Shown piece by piece: positions 1 through 8,232 of a stretch of 13,106 bases of DNA. The notes beneath the pieces were generated by a model, which worked only from the letters and a program-made list of their open reading frames with translations, did not search any database and was not told the origin of the DNA. This DNA is from Pseudomonadota bacterium. GTDB taxonomy: Bacteria; Pseudomonadota; Alphaproteobacteria; Ferrovibrionales; Ferrovibrionaceae. Location: NCBI GenBank assembly GCA_023434425.1, contig JAEYSS010000035.1, positions 1 through 13,106 of the forward strand, given 5' to 3'. The translations under genes were made by a program, and so were the position numbers. Positions within the stretch are counted from its first letter, which is position 1, and each line of letters opens with the position of its first letter.

Positions 1-285
1 CTCCACACCGGCACGCTGCGCATTCGCCACCACCTGGTTCGGCACCGGATGGGTCAGCGGCACGCCCGGCGCCAGCGCCAGACCGGCGCAGCCGACCAGC
101 GCGCCTTCATGCAGCTGCATCGGCTGGAAGCCAGCCACGGCAGCCGCGGCGCGCGAGGCCTCGGTGTCATCCCATACACGCACCTCGGCACCGCCAGCGA
201 GCAGCGCGCGGGCCGTGGCCAGCCCGCTGCGCGCCAGGCCGAATACCGCCCAGGTCTGTCCGCGTGTATGGGTGAGAGCGATCAT
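1..285 (-). CDS. murD: MurD, UDP-N-acetylmuramoylalanine--D-glutamate ligase (N-terminal part, cut by window edge)
   Basis: The cytoplasmic ligase adds D-glutamate to UDP-MurNAc-L-Ala with ATP, the second peptide step of peptidoglycan precursor synthesis. Only the first 95 codons are present; the gene continues beyond base 1. The N-terminus has the MurD-type Rossmann-like start (WAVFGLARSGLATARAL, about residues 12-28), then VRVWDD near 38-43 and the family signature LALAPGVPLTHP near 73-84. The ATP-binding and central domains lie outside the window. The ATG at 285 follows the mraY stop by 7 bases with a weak G-rich ribosome site (CCGGGG), consistent with translation coupled to mraY in the dcw operon. 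Nothing looks broken in the visible part. The call rests on the motif order and on the usual mraY-murD gene order. Confidence 0.9.
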   Translation of the reverse strand, partial: MIALTHTRGQTWAVFGLARSGLATARALLAGGAEVRVWDDTEASRAAAAVAGFQPMQLHEGALVGCAGLALAPGVPLTHPVPNQVVANAQRAGVE

Positions 286-292
286 CCCCGGC

Positions 293-1381
293 TCACCGCA
301 GCTTCAGGGTGGAAAGACCGACCAGCGCCAGGATCACCGCGACGATCCAGAAGCGGATCACGATGGTCGGCTCCTTCCAGCCCTTCTTTTCGTAATGATG
401 ATGCAGCGGCGCCATGCGGAAGACGCGCTTGCCGGTCAGCTTGAAGCTGGCGACCTGCACCATCACCGAGACAGTCTCGAGCACGAACAGGCCGCCGATG
501 ATTGCCAGCACCAGTTCGTGCTTCACGATCACGCTGACAGTGCCGAGCGCACCGCCGAGGCTGAGAGACCCTGTATCGCCCATGAAGACCATGGCGGGCG
601 GCGCGTTGAACCAGAGGAAGCCGATGCCGGCACCGACCAGCGCGCCGCAGAAGACCGCGAGTTCGCCCGCGCCGGCGACATTGTGTATCTGCAGGTAGTT
701 GGCGAAGACGGTATTGCCGACCAGGTAGCAGATCAGACCGAAGCTGGCGGCCGCGATCATAACCGGCACGATGGCCAGACCATCGAGGCCGTCGGTCAGG
801 TTCACGGCATTCGAGGCGCCGATCATCACGAAGGCGGCGAACGGCATCATGAACCAGCCGAGATTGAGCAGCACGTCCTTCAGGAACGGCACGGCCAGGC
901 TGGTATTCAACGGCGCGGCGGCGATCTGGTTGATCCAGACGGCAGCCACACCGGCGATCACAACCTGCAGCGCCAGCTTCAGCTTGCCCGGTACGCCTTT
1001 AGGGTTCTGCTTCGTCACCTTCAGAAAATCGTCGTAGAAGCCGATCAGGCCGAAGCCGAAGGTGACCAGCAGCACAACCCAGACATAGCGGTTGGTCAGG
1101 TCGGCCCAGAGCAGCGTGCCGACACCGATGCCGAGCAGGATCAGGAAGCCACCCATGGTGGGCGTGCCGCGCTTGCTGATCAGATGCCCTTCCGGGCCGT
1201 CTTCGCGGATCGGCTGACCCTTGCCCTGTTTGGCACGCAGCCAGTTGATCAAAGGTTCACCAATCACAAACGACAGAACCATGGCGGTGAGGATCGCGCC
1301 GCCGGTGCGGAAGGTGATGTAGCGGAACAGATTGAGGATGTTGATCTCATCCGCCAGCGGATACAGCAGGTGATACAGCAT
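293..1381 (-). CDS. mraY: MraY, phospho-N-acetylmuramoyl-pentapeptide transferase
   Basis: This polytopic inner-membrane enzyme transfers phospho-MurNAc-pentapeptide from UDP to undecaprenyl phosphate, making lipid I. At 362 residues it has the usual family length and many hydrophobic segments. Family motifs appear in order: the magnesium/substrate pair Asp117-Asp118 in GFYDDFLK, the lysine-rich loop KGVPGKLKLALQ near 128-139, NLTDGLDGLA at 194-203, FMGDTGS at 266-272, and the histidine loop HHHYE at 327-331. The ATG at 1381 follows the murF stop (1397-1399) by 15 bases, with GGAAAG and AGAAGA purine stretches as a ribosome site. Position between murF and murD is the standard dcw order. All catalytic motifs are intact, so it should be active. 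Confidence 0.97.
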   Translation of the reverse strand: MLYHLLYPLADEINILNLFRYITFRTGGAILTAMVLSFVIGEPLINWLRAKQGKGQPIREDGPEGHLISKRGTPTMGGFLILLGIGVGTLLWADLTNRYVWVVLLVTFGFGLIGFYDDFLKVTKQNPKGVPGKLKLALQVVIAGVAAVWINQIAAAPLNTSLAVPFLKDVLLNLGWFMMPFAAFVMIGASNAVNLTDGLDGLAIVPVMIAAASFGLICYLVGNTVFANYLQIHNVAGAGELAVFCGALVGAGIGFLWFNAPPAMVFMGDTGSLSLGGALGTVSVIVKHELVLAIIGGLFVLETVSVMVQVASFKLTGKRVFRMAPLHHHYEKKGWKEPTIVIRFWIVAVILALVGLSTLKLR

Positions 1382-1396
1382 TCTTCTAGACTTTCC

Positions 1397-2824
1397 TTAC
1401 CATCCGTTGGCGGCACGCGGTTGCGGTGCCGGGTTCAGCATGTCTTCGACGATCTTGCCCATACGGCTGCCGAGCGACCCTTTCACCAGCAGCACATCGC
1501 CAGAGCGCACGGCGCGGCGCAGCGGCTGAATCAGTTCGAGCGAGTTGGGTGCGTAATGGCCGCGCATCTGCGGCGGCAGCGCGTCGTACAGGCCTTTCAT
1601 CAGCGGGCCGCAGGCAAACACCAGGTCGATCTTCTCGCGCACCAGATCGGCGGCAAGGCTGACATGCGCCGTCTGCTCTTCGGGTCCGAGTTCCAGCATG
1701 TCGCCGATCACGGCGATGCGGCGGCCGCGCGCGTTGCTCGGCTTGGCCATCGCCAGCACGGCGAAGGCGGCGCGCATACTGGGCGGGCTGGCATTGTAGC
1801 TGTCATCGATCAGGTCCAGCTGACCGCCGTCGCGCCAGTCGAGCGTATGGCGCTCGCCACGGCCCTTCGGCGCGGTGACATCAGCCAGTGCCATACCGGC
1901 TTCGGCAAGATCGCCACCGGCCAGATGCACGGCCGCCAGCACACCAAGCGCATTCAGCACCCAGTGGCGGCCCGGCGCACCGATCTTGAAAGTCATCGGA
2001 TGACCCAGAATCTCGGCAGCCACGCAGGAACAGGCTGAATGCGGCGCGTATTTCACCAGCTTGGCCTGCGCTTCCGCATGCTCGCCGAAACCGATCACCT
2101 CCGTGGCACCGGCGGCGCGGGCCGCAGCAGCAATGCGTTCGAAATACGGCGTATCGCGATTGACGATGGCGACGCCACCCGGCTCCAGACCGGCGAAAAT
2201 TTCAGCCTTGGCGTCGGCGATACCTTCGATACCGTCGAAATTCTCCAGATGCACCGGCTCGATGGTGGTGATGATGGCGATATGTGGCCGCGCCAGCTTC
2301 GACAGCGGCGCGATCTCGCCGGCATGATTCATGCCCATTTCGATGACAGCGAACCGGCTGTCGACCGGCATGCGCGCCAGCGTCAGCGGAACGCCCCAAT
2401 GATTGTTCAGATTGCCGACCGAGGCATGGGTCGCGCCCTGGCCAGCCAGTACATGACGCAACATTTCCTTGGTCGAGGTCTTACCCACGCTGCCGGTGAC
2501 GCCGATCACCTTCGCGCCGCAGCGCTGACGCGCGGCTGCCGCGAGGTCATTCAAGCCCTGGAAGGTGTCCTTCACACGCAGCAGGTTGCCACCAGGCAGT
2601 GTCTGCGGCCCACTGTCGACCATCGCAGCCGCAGCGCCTTTCGCCAGCGCATCGGCGACGAAGACATGGCCATCGAAATTCGGACCGCGGATGGCGATGA
2701 AGAGATCGCCGAATCCGACGGTGCGGCTGTCGATCGACACACCCGATGCGGTCCAGAACCCGTCACCCTGACCATGCGTGGCAGAGGCGGCTTCGGCAGA
2801 CGTCCATAGCGCGAAAGCTTCCAT
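1397..2824 (-). CDS. murF: MurF, UDP-MurNAc-tripeptide--D-alanyl-D-alanine ligase
   Basis: MurF is a cytoplasmic ATP-dependent ligase that adds D-Ala-D-Ala to UDP-MurNAc-tripeptide, giving the UDP-MurNAc-pentapeptide used by MraY. The 475-residue protein shows the three Mur-ligase domains. The N-terminal part has SIDSRTVGFGDLFIAI near 30-45. The ATPase domain has the P-loop VTGSVGKTSTKE (109-120), GNLNNHWGVPLTLARM (137-152) and IEMGMNHAGEI (161-171). The C-terminal part has GRGERH (321-326) and DDSYNASPPSM (340-350), the latter typical of MurF. The start ATG at 2824 shares one base with the murE stop (TAATG), so translation is probably coupled to murE. It lies directly between murE and mraY. 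No truncation is visible. Confidence 0.97.
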   Translation of the reverse strand: MEAFALWTSAEAASATHGQGDGFWTASGVSIDSRTVGFGDLFIAIRGPNFDGHVFVADALAKGAAAAMVDSGPQTLPGGNLLRVKDTFQGLNDLAAAARQRCGAKVIGVTGSVGKTSTKEMLRHVLAGQGATHASVGNLNNHWGVPLTLARMPVDSRFAVIEMGMNHAGEIAPLSKLARPHIAIITTIEPVHLENFDGIEGIADAKAEIFAGLEPGGVAIVNRDTPYFERIAAAARAAGATEVIGFGEHAEAQAKLVKYAPHSACSCVAAEILGHPMTFKIGAPGRHWVLNALGVLAAVHLAGGDLAEAGMALADVTAPKGRGERHTLDWRDGGQLDLIDDSYNASPPSMRAAFAVLAMAKPSNARGRRIAVIGDMLELGPEEQTAHVSLAADLVREKIDLVFACGPLMKGLYDALPPQMRGHYAPNSLELIQPLRRAVRSGDVLLVKGSLGSRMGKIVEDMLNPAPQPRAANGW

Positions 2825-4314
2825 TAACCTTTACCTCCGTATGGTGCGCTGCCCGAACCAGGGCCTTTTTCCGCCGCAGACACGGCTTCGCGCGCCACCA
2901 GCAGGTCATCGAACGGACGCACCTCGCCGCCGACGATCTGTCCCTGTTCATGGCCTTTGCCGGCAATCAGCAACAGATCGCCCGGCTGCAATTCATTCGC
3001 CGCAGCAAAGATCGCCGCGCGGCGGTCGCCGATTTCGGTCGCCTGCGGCGCGGCCGCCATGACGGCGGCGCGGATGGCGGCGGCATCTTCGCTGCGCGGA
3101 TTGTCGTCGGTCACGAAGACCCGGTCGGCGAGTTTCGTCGCCACCTCGCCCATCAGCGGCCGCTTGCCGCGATCGCGGTCACCGCCGCAGCCGAACACGA
3201 CCACAAGGCGCTGCACGGTGTGCGGACGTGCGGCCTTTAACACCGTCTCCAGCGCATCGGGGGTATGCGCGTAATCGACAAAGATGCTGGCGCCGTTCCT
3301 GCGCTGCGCCGCCTTCTGCATGCGACCGGCTACGCCGTCGAGCGCGACGAGCGTTTCCCAGGCCGCGGCAGGATGCGCGCCGCAGCCCACCACGAGGCCG
3401 AGCGCCGCCAGCACGTTGCCGGCCTGGAAACCGCCGATCAGCGGCAGGTCGACATGACGGCGCACGCCGAAGGCTTCGGTTTCCACCAGCAGGCCGCCGG
3501 CATGCGGCACCGCCGACAGCAGCTTGAGTTCGGTGCCAAGCTGGCCATAGCGGATCAGGCGCTGGCCGCGGCGCGTGCAGATCTGCTCGACCTTGGCGCC
3601 CAGCGCGGAATCCATGTTGATCACGGCAGTGCCGTTTGGCGGCAGCAGCGTATCGAACAGCCTCAGCTTGGCGTTGAAATAGTCCTCGACCGTCGCATGG
3701 TAGTCCATGTGGTCGCGGGTCAGATTGGTGAAGGCCCCGGCATGCGGCGTGATGCCGTCGAGACGGAACTGATCGAGGCCATGGCTGGAGGCTTCGAGCG
3801 CCAGATGCTCGACGCCGGCATTCTTGGCCGTTGCCAGAAGTTCATGCAGCCGCACCGGGTCCGGCGTGGTATGCGCCACCGGCAGGTCCAGGCCTGCCCC
3901 TTGCAGGCCGAGCGTGCCGAGGCTGGCGCTCTTGTGACCGAGCTTCGCCCAGATCTGCGCGGTGAAGTTCGCCACCGACGTCTTGCCGTTGGTACCAGTG
4001 ACTGCGGCAATATGCCTGGGCTGCGCACCGAAGAAACTTGCCGCCATCAGCGCGAGGCGACGGCGCGGATTGGGATCGGTGACGAAGGCGATCTGACTGG
4101 CGAAGGCCGGGTCGACGTGATCGCTCAGCACGGCGATGGCGCCCTTCTCCCGCGCATCGGGAATAAAGCGGTGCCCATCAGCCTGCGTACCTTTCAGCGC
4201 GGCGAAGACAAACCCTGGCCGCACCGCACGGCTGTCGGCGGTCAGGCCGGCGACATCCAGCGCGGCGGCGCGGGGGTCGAGCGGGAGGTCGGCGCAGAGA
4301 TCACTGAGACGCAA
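2824..4314 (-). CDS. murE: MurE, UDP-MurNAc-L-Ala-D-Glu--2,6-diaminopimelate ligase
   Basis: MurE adds meso-diaminopimelate to UDP-MurNAc-L-Ala-D-Glu in the cytoplasm. With a TTG start at 4314 the protein has 496 residues, normal for the family. Visible motifs: TADSRAVRPGFVFAALKG (25-42), P-loop VTGTNGKTS (105-113), TNLTRDHMDYH (196-206), the lysine expected to be carbamylated in FNAKLRLF (Lys216), FVDYAHTPDAL (345-355), and DNPR (404-407). DNPR is the recognition motif for meso-diaminopimelate rather than lysine. The open frame extends upstream to 4473, but that part is antisense-like sequence inside ftsI with no MurE homology. The TTG has an AGGAG site 7 bases upstream and gives the expected N-terminus (MRLSDLCADL). 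The gene overlaps the ftsI 3' end by 14 bases. Confidence 0.95.
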   Translation of the reverse strand: MRLSDLCADLPLDPRAAALDVAGLTADSRAVRPGFVFAALKGTQADGHRFIPDAREKGAIAVLSDHVDPAFASQIAFVTDPNPRRRLALMAASFFGAQPRHIAAVTGTNGKTSVANFTAQIWAKLGHKSASLGTLGLQGAGLDLPVAHTTPDPVRLHELLATAKNAGVEHLALEASSHGLDQFRLDGITPHAGAFTNLTRDHMDYHATVEDYFNAKLRLFDTLLPPNGTAVINMDSALGAKVEQICTRRGQRLIRYGQLGTELKLLSAVPHAGGLLVETEAFGVRRHVDLPLIGGFQAGNVLAALGLVVGCGAHPAAAWETLVALDGVAGRMQKAAQRRNGASIFVDYAHTPDALETVLKAARPHTVQRLVVVFGCGGDRDRGKRPLMGEVATKLADRVFVTDDNPRSEDAAAIRAAVMAAAPQATEIGDRRAAIFAAANELQPGDLLLIAGKGHEQGQIVGGEVRPFDDLLVAREAVSAAEKGPGSGSAPYGGKG

Positions 4315-6163
4315 GTTTCTTCTCCTGCGTCCTGGCGACCGTATTGGCCGGCACGGCATTGGCGACGGGCGCGCTGAAATTCGGCATCGGCTGGCCCGGC
4401 ACCGGCACATACATGGCCTGGCGGATGGCCGGCGAATTCTCGTCCACCGGCGGCACGCCCAGCAGGGGCGCAATCCGGTTGATCACACGGCCGATGGCCG
4501 GTGCGGCGGTCCAGCCGGCGGTTGCAAAGCCGTAGGTGCTCTTCTGGCCCTTCGGCTCGTCGATCATGATCTGCACGACGTAGCGCGGATTGTGCATCGG
4601 GAAGCCAGCGACGAAGGTGTTGAACAGGGCCTTCTTGTTGTAGCCGCCGCGATCGTTGACCTTTTCCGAGGTGCCGGTCTTGCCGCCGACGAGATAGCCT
4701 TCGGCGGCCGCCTTCTTGCCGGTGCCATCCTCGACAACGAGCACCATCAGCTTGCGCATCACGTCGCTGACCTCGCGACGCAAAACCTGACGGCCCGGCG
4801 CGGGCATGCCCTGCGGACGCTTGATCAACGTCGGCGGATGCAGCACGCCGCCATTGATGATGGCCGAGGTGGCCGTGGCGAGCTGCAGCGGCGTGACCGA
4901 CAGACCATGGCCGAAGGAGATCGTCATTGTCTCGACGGTCTTCCAGTTGCGCGGGATCAGCGGCGCACCGAGCTCGGGCAGTTCCAGCGCCGGCTTGTTC
5001 AGCATGCCCATACGCTGCATGAACTCGCGCTGGCGCTCCGGCCCCACATCGACGGCCATCTTGGCGGAACCGATATTGGACGAGTACATGAAGATTTCCG
5101 GCACGCTGAGCCAGCGGTTCTTCGGGTGGTCGTCCTTGATGGTGAAGCGCGAAATCTGGATCGGCCGGCTGGCATCGTAGCCGTTGTTCAGCTTGACGGT
5201 CCCGTAATCCAGCGCCATCGCCGTGTTCAGCGTCTTCATGGTCGAACCCATTTCATAGACGCCGAGCGTGATGCGATTGAACCGCGACTCCTTGCTCGCC
5301 GTGCCAGGTTCGGCCGGATCGAAATCCGGCAGACTGACCAGCGAAATGATCTCGCCGGTATAGATATCCATGACGATGCCGCCGCCGCCGATGGCGTTGA
5401 AATACTCCATCGTGCGGGCGATCTCGTCGCGCATCACGTGCTGCACGCGAAGGTCGATGCTGAGTTCCAGCGGATCGCCGGTGCGGCTCGGATCCTTCAA
5501 CTGCTCGTCGAAATGCTGTTCGATGCCGGAGATGCCCCTGCCGTCGATATCGGTATAGCCGACGACATGCACGCCAAGTGCGCCCTGGGGGTAGATGCGG
5601 CGCTGCTCGTTGTGGAAATACAGGCCCGGAATACCGAGTCGGTTGACCTCATACTGCTCGCGCGGCGTCAGACCGCGCTTGAGCCAGACGAAGCTCTTGC
5701 CCGCGGCCAGCTTGGCCTGCACTTCACCGACCGGCAGTTCCGGCAGCACCTGCGCAAGGCGGGTGGCGGCAGCGGCGGGGTTCTGCACCTTGCGCGGATC
5801 GGCGTAGAGCGAGGCGATCTTCAGATTGGTTGCGAGAATCTGGCCATTGCGATCGACAATCGGCTGGCGCTCCATCAACGCCGTTTTCGCCCCCAGTTCC
5901 GGATTGAAGCCGCGTGCCACGGCCGGCTCGGCGGCGCTGCGGATCACGGTGAGTTCGACCAGACGGCCACCGAGCAGCAGAAAAGCCAGCGAGAAAAGAC
6001 CGATGCCGATCACCAGCCGGCCGCGGCTGGCATCCAGTGCCTGCTTGGCAGCGCCTTCCAGGCGCACCATCGCCGGGCTGCCCGGCATGTCGGCCGGCGT
6101 GCAGGGCGGGCGCGGCTTCAGCTTCGGCTGCTGGTTTTTCAGCGTGCGGCGGAACAGACCCAT
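4301..6163 (-). CDS. ftsI: FtsI (PBP3), septal peptidoglycan D,D-transpeptidase
   Basis: This class B penicillin-binding protein cross-links septal peptidoglycan with FtsW at the division site; it is anchored in the inner membrane with its catalytic domain in the periplasm. The protein is about 620 residues. A basic cytoplasmic tail is followed by one membrane segment near 50-70 and the PBP-dimer domain (IVDRNGQILATN near 103-114, then RIYPQGALGVHVVGYTD near 190-206). The transpeptidase domain has the active-site motif STMK (about 307-310), SSN (about 361-363) and KTGT (about 495-498). HGLSVTPLQLA near 420 is also typical. The ATG at 6163 overlaps the ftsL stop by one base (TGATG). A GTG at 6166 immediately before it, overlapping by four bases, is equally possible, since GGAGG lies 5 to 8 bases upstream of either. 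The C-terminus is somewhat proline-rich. Confidence 0.95.
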   Translation of the reverse strand: MGLFRRTLKNQQPKLKPRPPCTPADMPGSPAMVRLEGAAKQALDASRGRLVIGIGLFSLAFLLLGGRLVELTVIRSAAEPAVARGFNPELGAKTALMERQPIVDRNGQILATNLKIASLYADPRKVQNPAAAATRLAQVLPELPVGEVQAKLAAGKSFVWLKRGLTPREQYEVNRLGIPGLYFHNEQRRIYPQGALGVHVVGYTDIDGRGISGIEQHFDEQLKDPSRTGDPLELSIDLRVQHVMRDEIARTMEYFNAIGGGGIVMDIYTGEIISLVSLPDFDPAEPGTASKESRFNRITLGVYEMGSTMKTLNTAMALDYGTVKLNNGYDASRPIQISRFTIKDDHPKNRWLSVPEIFMYSSNIGSAKMAVDVGPERQREFMQRMGMLNKPALELPELGAPLIPRNWKTVETMTISFGHGLSVTPLQLATATSAIINGGVLHPPTLIKRPQGMPAPGRQVLRREVSDVMRKLMVLVVEDGTGKKAAAEGYLVGGKTGTSEKVNDRGGYNKKALFNTFVAGFPMHNPRYVVQIMIDEPKGQKSTYGFATAGWTAAPAIGRVINRIAPLLGVPPVDENSPAIRQAMYVPVPGQPMPNFSAPVANAVPANTVARTQEKKLASQ

Positions 6164-6693
6164 CACTGAGCCCTCCGCGGTTCTTTGCCGCCGCGCTGCA
6201 TCGCCCCGAGCACGGCGGCGACTTCGGCATCGAAAGCAGCCGGCGCTTCAGCTGCAGGCTTATTCGGAATCTGGGCGGCCACCTGCATCGAGGAGACCGG
6301 CGCAGGTGCGGCAGCAACGGGCTGCGCGGGTGCCGGAACAGGAGCGGCAGCCACCGGTGGCAGCGCGGGTGCGCTGACGGCGGGTGCCGGTTGCTGTGAA
6401 TTGGGGACGCCGCGATCCTGGCGCCAGGGCAGCGCCTCGATGGCGACAATGTCCTTCGCGGTGGTGCCGCGCATCTCGAGCAGGCGCTGCGCCTTGTCCT
6501 GCAAATAGTCCGGGCGGCTCAGATAGCTCCACTCGGCCTGCAGCACGCCGATGGTTTCGCGTTCCTGGCTGAGTGCGCGATTGAGCTCGATCAGCTCTTC
6601 TTCCAGACGCTGCACTTCATAGGACAGCTGGTAGAGGCCGAAGGACACCACGGCCAGCAGCAGTAAAGCGATCAGGGACAGGCCGCGGCTCAT
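6163..6693 (-). CDS. ftsL: FtsL, cell division protein with long Pro/Ala-rich C-terminal tail
   Basis: FtsL is a bitopic membrane protein that, with FtsB and FtsQ, recruits and activates FtsW-FtsI. The 176-residue protein has a single membrane segment at about 5-23, a leucine/glutamate-rich coiled-coil stretch at about 25-55, and the alphaproteobacterial-style signature LQAEWSYLSRPDYLQDKAQ (51-69). From about residue 95 to 165 it has a low-complexity Pro/Ala/Val tail, making it much longer than enterobacterial FtsL (about 120 residues). Identification depends on the coiled coil, the signature and the position between rsmH and ftsI; FtsL sequences are otherwise poorly conserved. The ATG at 6693 overlaps the rsmH stop by four bases (ATGA) and is preceded by GGGAGG. 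Confidence 0.9.
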   Translation of the reverse strand: MSRGLSLIALLLLAVVSFGLYQLSYEVQRLEEELIELNRALSQERETIGVLQAEWSYLSRPDYLQDKAQRLLEMRGTTAKDIVAIEALPWRQDRGVPNSQQPAPAVSAPALPPVAAAPVPAPAQPVAAAPAPVSSMQVAAQIPNKPAAEAPAAFDAEVAAVLGAMQRGGKEPRRAQ

Positions 6694-7709
6694 GCTGCCT
6701 CCCGCATATCGTCATCCGGCCAGGCCGGTGCCGCCGTGCGCCGGGCGGCGCGCAGCTTCGCCGAGCGGGCGCGCGGATTGGCGGCGGCCTCAGTCTCGGT
6801 CGGCGCCAGCGCGCCCTTGTGGAGCAATTCGAAGCTGGGCGCACGCGGCGCCCTGGTGGCTTCGGGCAGATGACGCGATCCGCCGGTCTGCTTGCCGCAG
6901 CGGCGATCAAGGAAATGCTTCACCACGCGGTCTTCCAGCGAATGGAACGACACGACGGCAAGCCGCCCCTCCGGCTTCAGCAGTTTTTCGGCAGCCACCA
7001 GTCCGCGGCGCAGTTCGCCGAGCTCGTCATTCACCACGATGCGCAGCGCCTGGAAGGTACGGGTCGCCGGGTTGATGCCCGGCGCGGCGCGCACGACGCG
7101 GGCGACGATCTGCACCAGCTGACGCGTGCGGGTGATCGGGGCTTCGGCGCGGGCAGCGACGATAGCGCGCGCCACGGCGCGGGCGCGGCGCTCTTCGCCG
7201 TAGAGATAGATGATGTCTGCCAGTTCGGCTTCGTCGCGGGTATTGACGATATCGGCAGCGGTTTCGCCCTGGTCCGACATCCGCATGTCGAGCGGGCCGT
7301 CCTGCTGGAAGGAGAAGCCACGATCGGCCTGGTCGATCTGCATCGACGAGACGCCGATATCCAGCGCCACACCGTCGACGCCCTGAATGCCGATGTCGTT
7401 GAGCAGTATGTCCATGTCGCCGAAGCGGCCAGCCAGCAGGCGGAAGCGGCTCGGATGAGCGGCCGAGACACGGTCGGCATGAACTCGCACGGTGGGATCG
7501 CGATCGATGCCGATCACCTGGCAGTCCGCCGCGGCCAGCAGGGCCGAACTATAACCACCCGCACCAAAGGTTCCGTCCACAAGCACTTCACCGGCGCGCG
7601 GCGCCAGAGCCGCGACAACCTCACCGCACATCACGGAGAGATGAACCGGTCCTGCGGCTTTTTCATGGCCGTTTTGATCTTGCGGACGAAAACGGTCCGC
7701 CGGGCTCAC
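6690..7709 (-). CDS. rsmH: RsmH (MraW), 16S rRNA (cytosine1402-N4)-methyltransferase
   Basis: RsmH uses S-adenosylmethionine to methylate N4 of C1402 in 16S rRNA in the ribosomal P site. With a GTG start at 7709 the protein has 339 residues, within the usual range. Motifs in order: SAM-binding DGTFGAGGYS (45-54; many family members have GGHS), ALDIGVSSMQID (115-126), RGFSFQQDGPLDMRM (130-144), RTFQALRIVVNDEL (217-230), SFHSLEDR (254-261) and the basic C-terminal NPRARSAKLRAARR (311-324). The frame is open further upstream, but that stretch lies inside mraZ and has no RsmH character. The GTG at 7709 overlaps the mraZ stop by four bases (GTGA), with a G-rich site upstream. The only other start in the N-terminal region lies at residues 26-27 and would remove the conserved pre-domain segment. 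Confidence 0.95.
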   Translation of the reverse strand: MSPADRFRPQDQNGHEKAAGPVHLSVMCGEVVAALAPRAGEVLVDGTFGAGGYSSALLAAADCQVIGIDRDPTVRVHADRVSAAHPSRFRLLAGRFGDMDILLNDIGIQGVDGVALDIGVSSMQIDQADRGFSFQQDGPLDMRMSDQGETAADIVNTRDEAELADIIYLYGEERRARAVARAIVAARAEAPITRTRQLVQIVARVVRAAPGINPATRTFQALRIVVNDELGELRRGLVAAEKLLKPEGRLAVVSFHSLEDRVVKHFLDRRCGKQTGGSRHLPEATRAPRAPSFELLHKGALAPTETEAAANPRARSAKLRAARRTAAPAWPDDDMREAA

Positions 7710-8179
7710 GCTTTTGCCCCCGCGCCTGAAGCACCGCCGTTTTTGAGCCAGGCCGCGGCTTTTGCCCGCGCCTCGCTGGCGCGCGCCTCCCAGGCCTTCG
7801 GCTCCCAGATCTGAAAGCTGTGGCGACGACCGACAAAGACCGCCTCGCCCGGCGAAGCCAGGCCGGCATGGTCGAGGAACTGCGGCTGCAGCTGAATGCG
7901 GCCTTCCTGGTCGAGGTTCAACTCGCTCAGGAACGGCAGCAGGCCATCGATCAGCATTTCGCGCTCGGGATGCAGATCCGGCAATTCGTCGATGCGGCGA
8001 TTGACGCCATCGAGATAGTCGCGCCCGCCGGCGACCAGTGCCGGGGCAGCGATATCGGGACCGAGAATGAGGCCGCCTTCCGGCTGCCGGCGGGTCAGCA
8101 GGGCACGATACGGCGCCGGAACCGAGACACGGCCCTTGGCGTCGATCCGATTTTTGAAGGTGGAGAGAAAAAGCTCCAC
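7706..8179 (-). CDS. mraZ: MraZ, transcriptional regulator of the dcw cluster
   Basis: MraZ is a DNA-binding protein of the SpoVT/AbrB-like swapped-hairpin fold that forms rings and, in the species studied, represses its own operon. The 157-residue protein has two copies of the fold: residues 1-45 with the signature DAKGRVSVPAPYR (13-25), and about 80-130 with LDQEGRIQLQPQFLDHAGL (89-107) followed by RRHSFQIWEP. The last 25 residues are Ala/Lys/Gly-rich and probably flexible. The start is GTG at 8179, giving the expected N-terminus MELFLSTFKNRID. No good alternative lies just upstream, although the GGGAGG stretch is rather far from this start. It is the first gene of the cluster, and the repeated TGGG boxes and promoter 54-98 bases upstream fit autoregulation. 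Confidence 0.96.
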   Translation of the reverse strand: MELFLSTFKNRIDAKGRVSVPAPYRALLTRRQPEGGLILGPDIAAPALVAGGRDYLDGVNRRIDELPDLHPEREMLIDGLLPFLSELNLDQEGRIQLQPQFLDHAGLASPGEAVFVGRRHSFQIWEPKAWEARASEARAKAAAWLKNGGASGAGAKA

Positions 8180-8232
8180 GCCGCGCCCCCGCGCTCCCTC
8201 CCGGCGAACTGCCCCCTTTGGGCATCCTGACC

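Noticed and set aside
164..2038. Long open frame on the plus strand opposite mraY and murF.
   Set aside because: It is rich in His, Gln, Arg and Asp, has no recognisable domain, and lies fully antisense to genes with intact motifs. Long antisense frames are common in G+C-rich coding DNA.
4136..6169. 677-codon open frame on the plus strand opposite ftsI.
   Set aside because: It mirrors the codon structure of ftsI, has low-complexity composition, and has no ribosome site or domain. Treated as a shadow frame.
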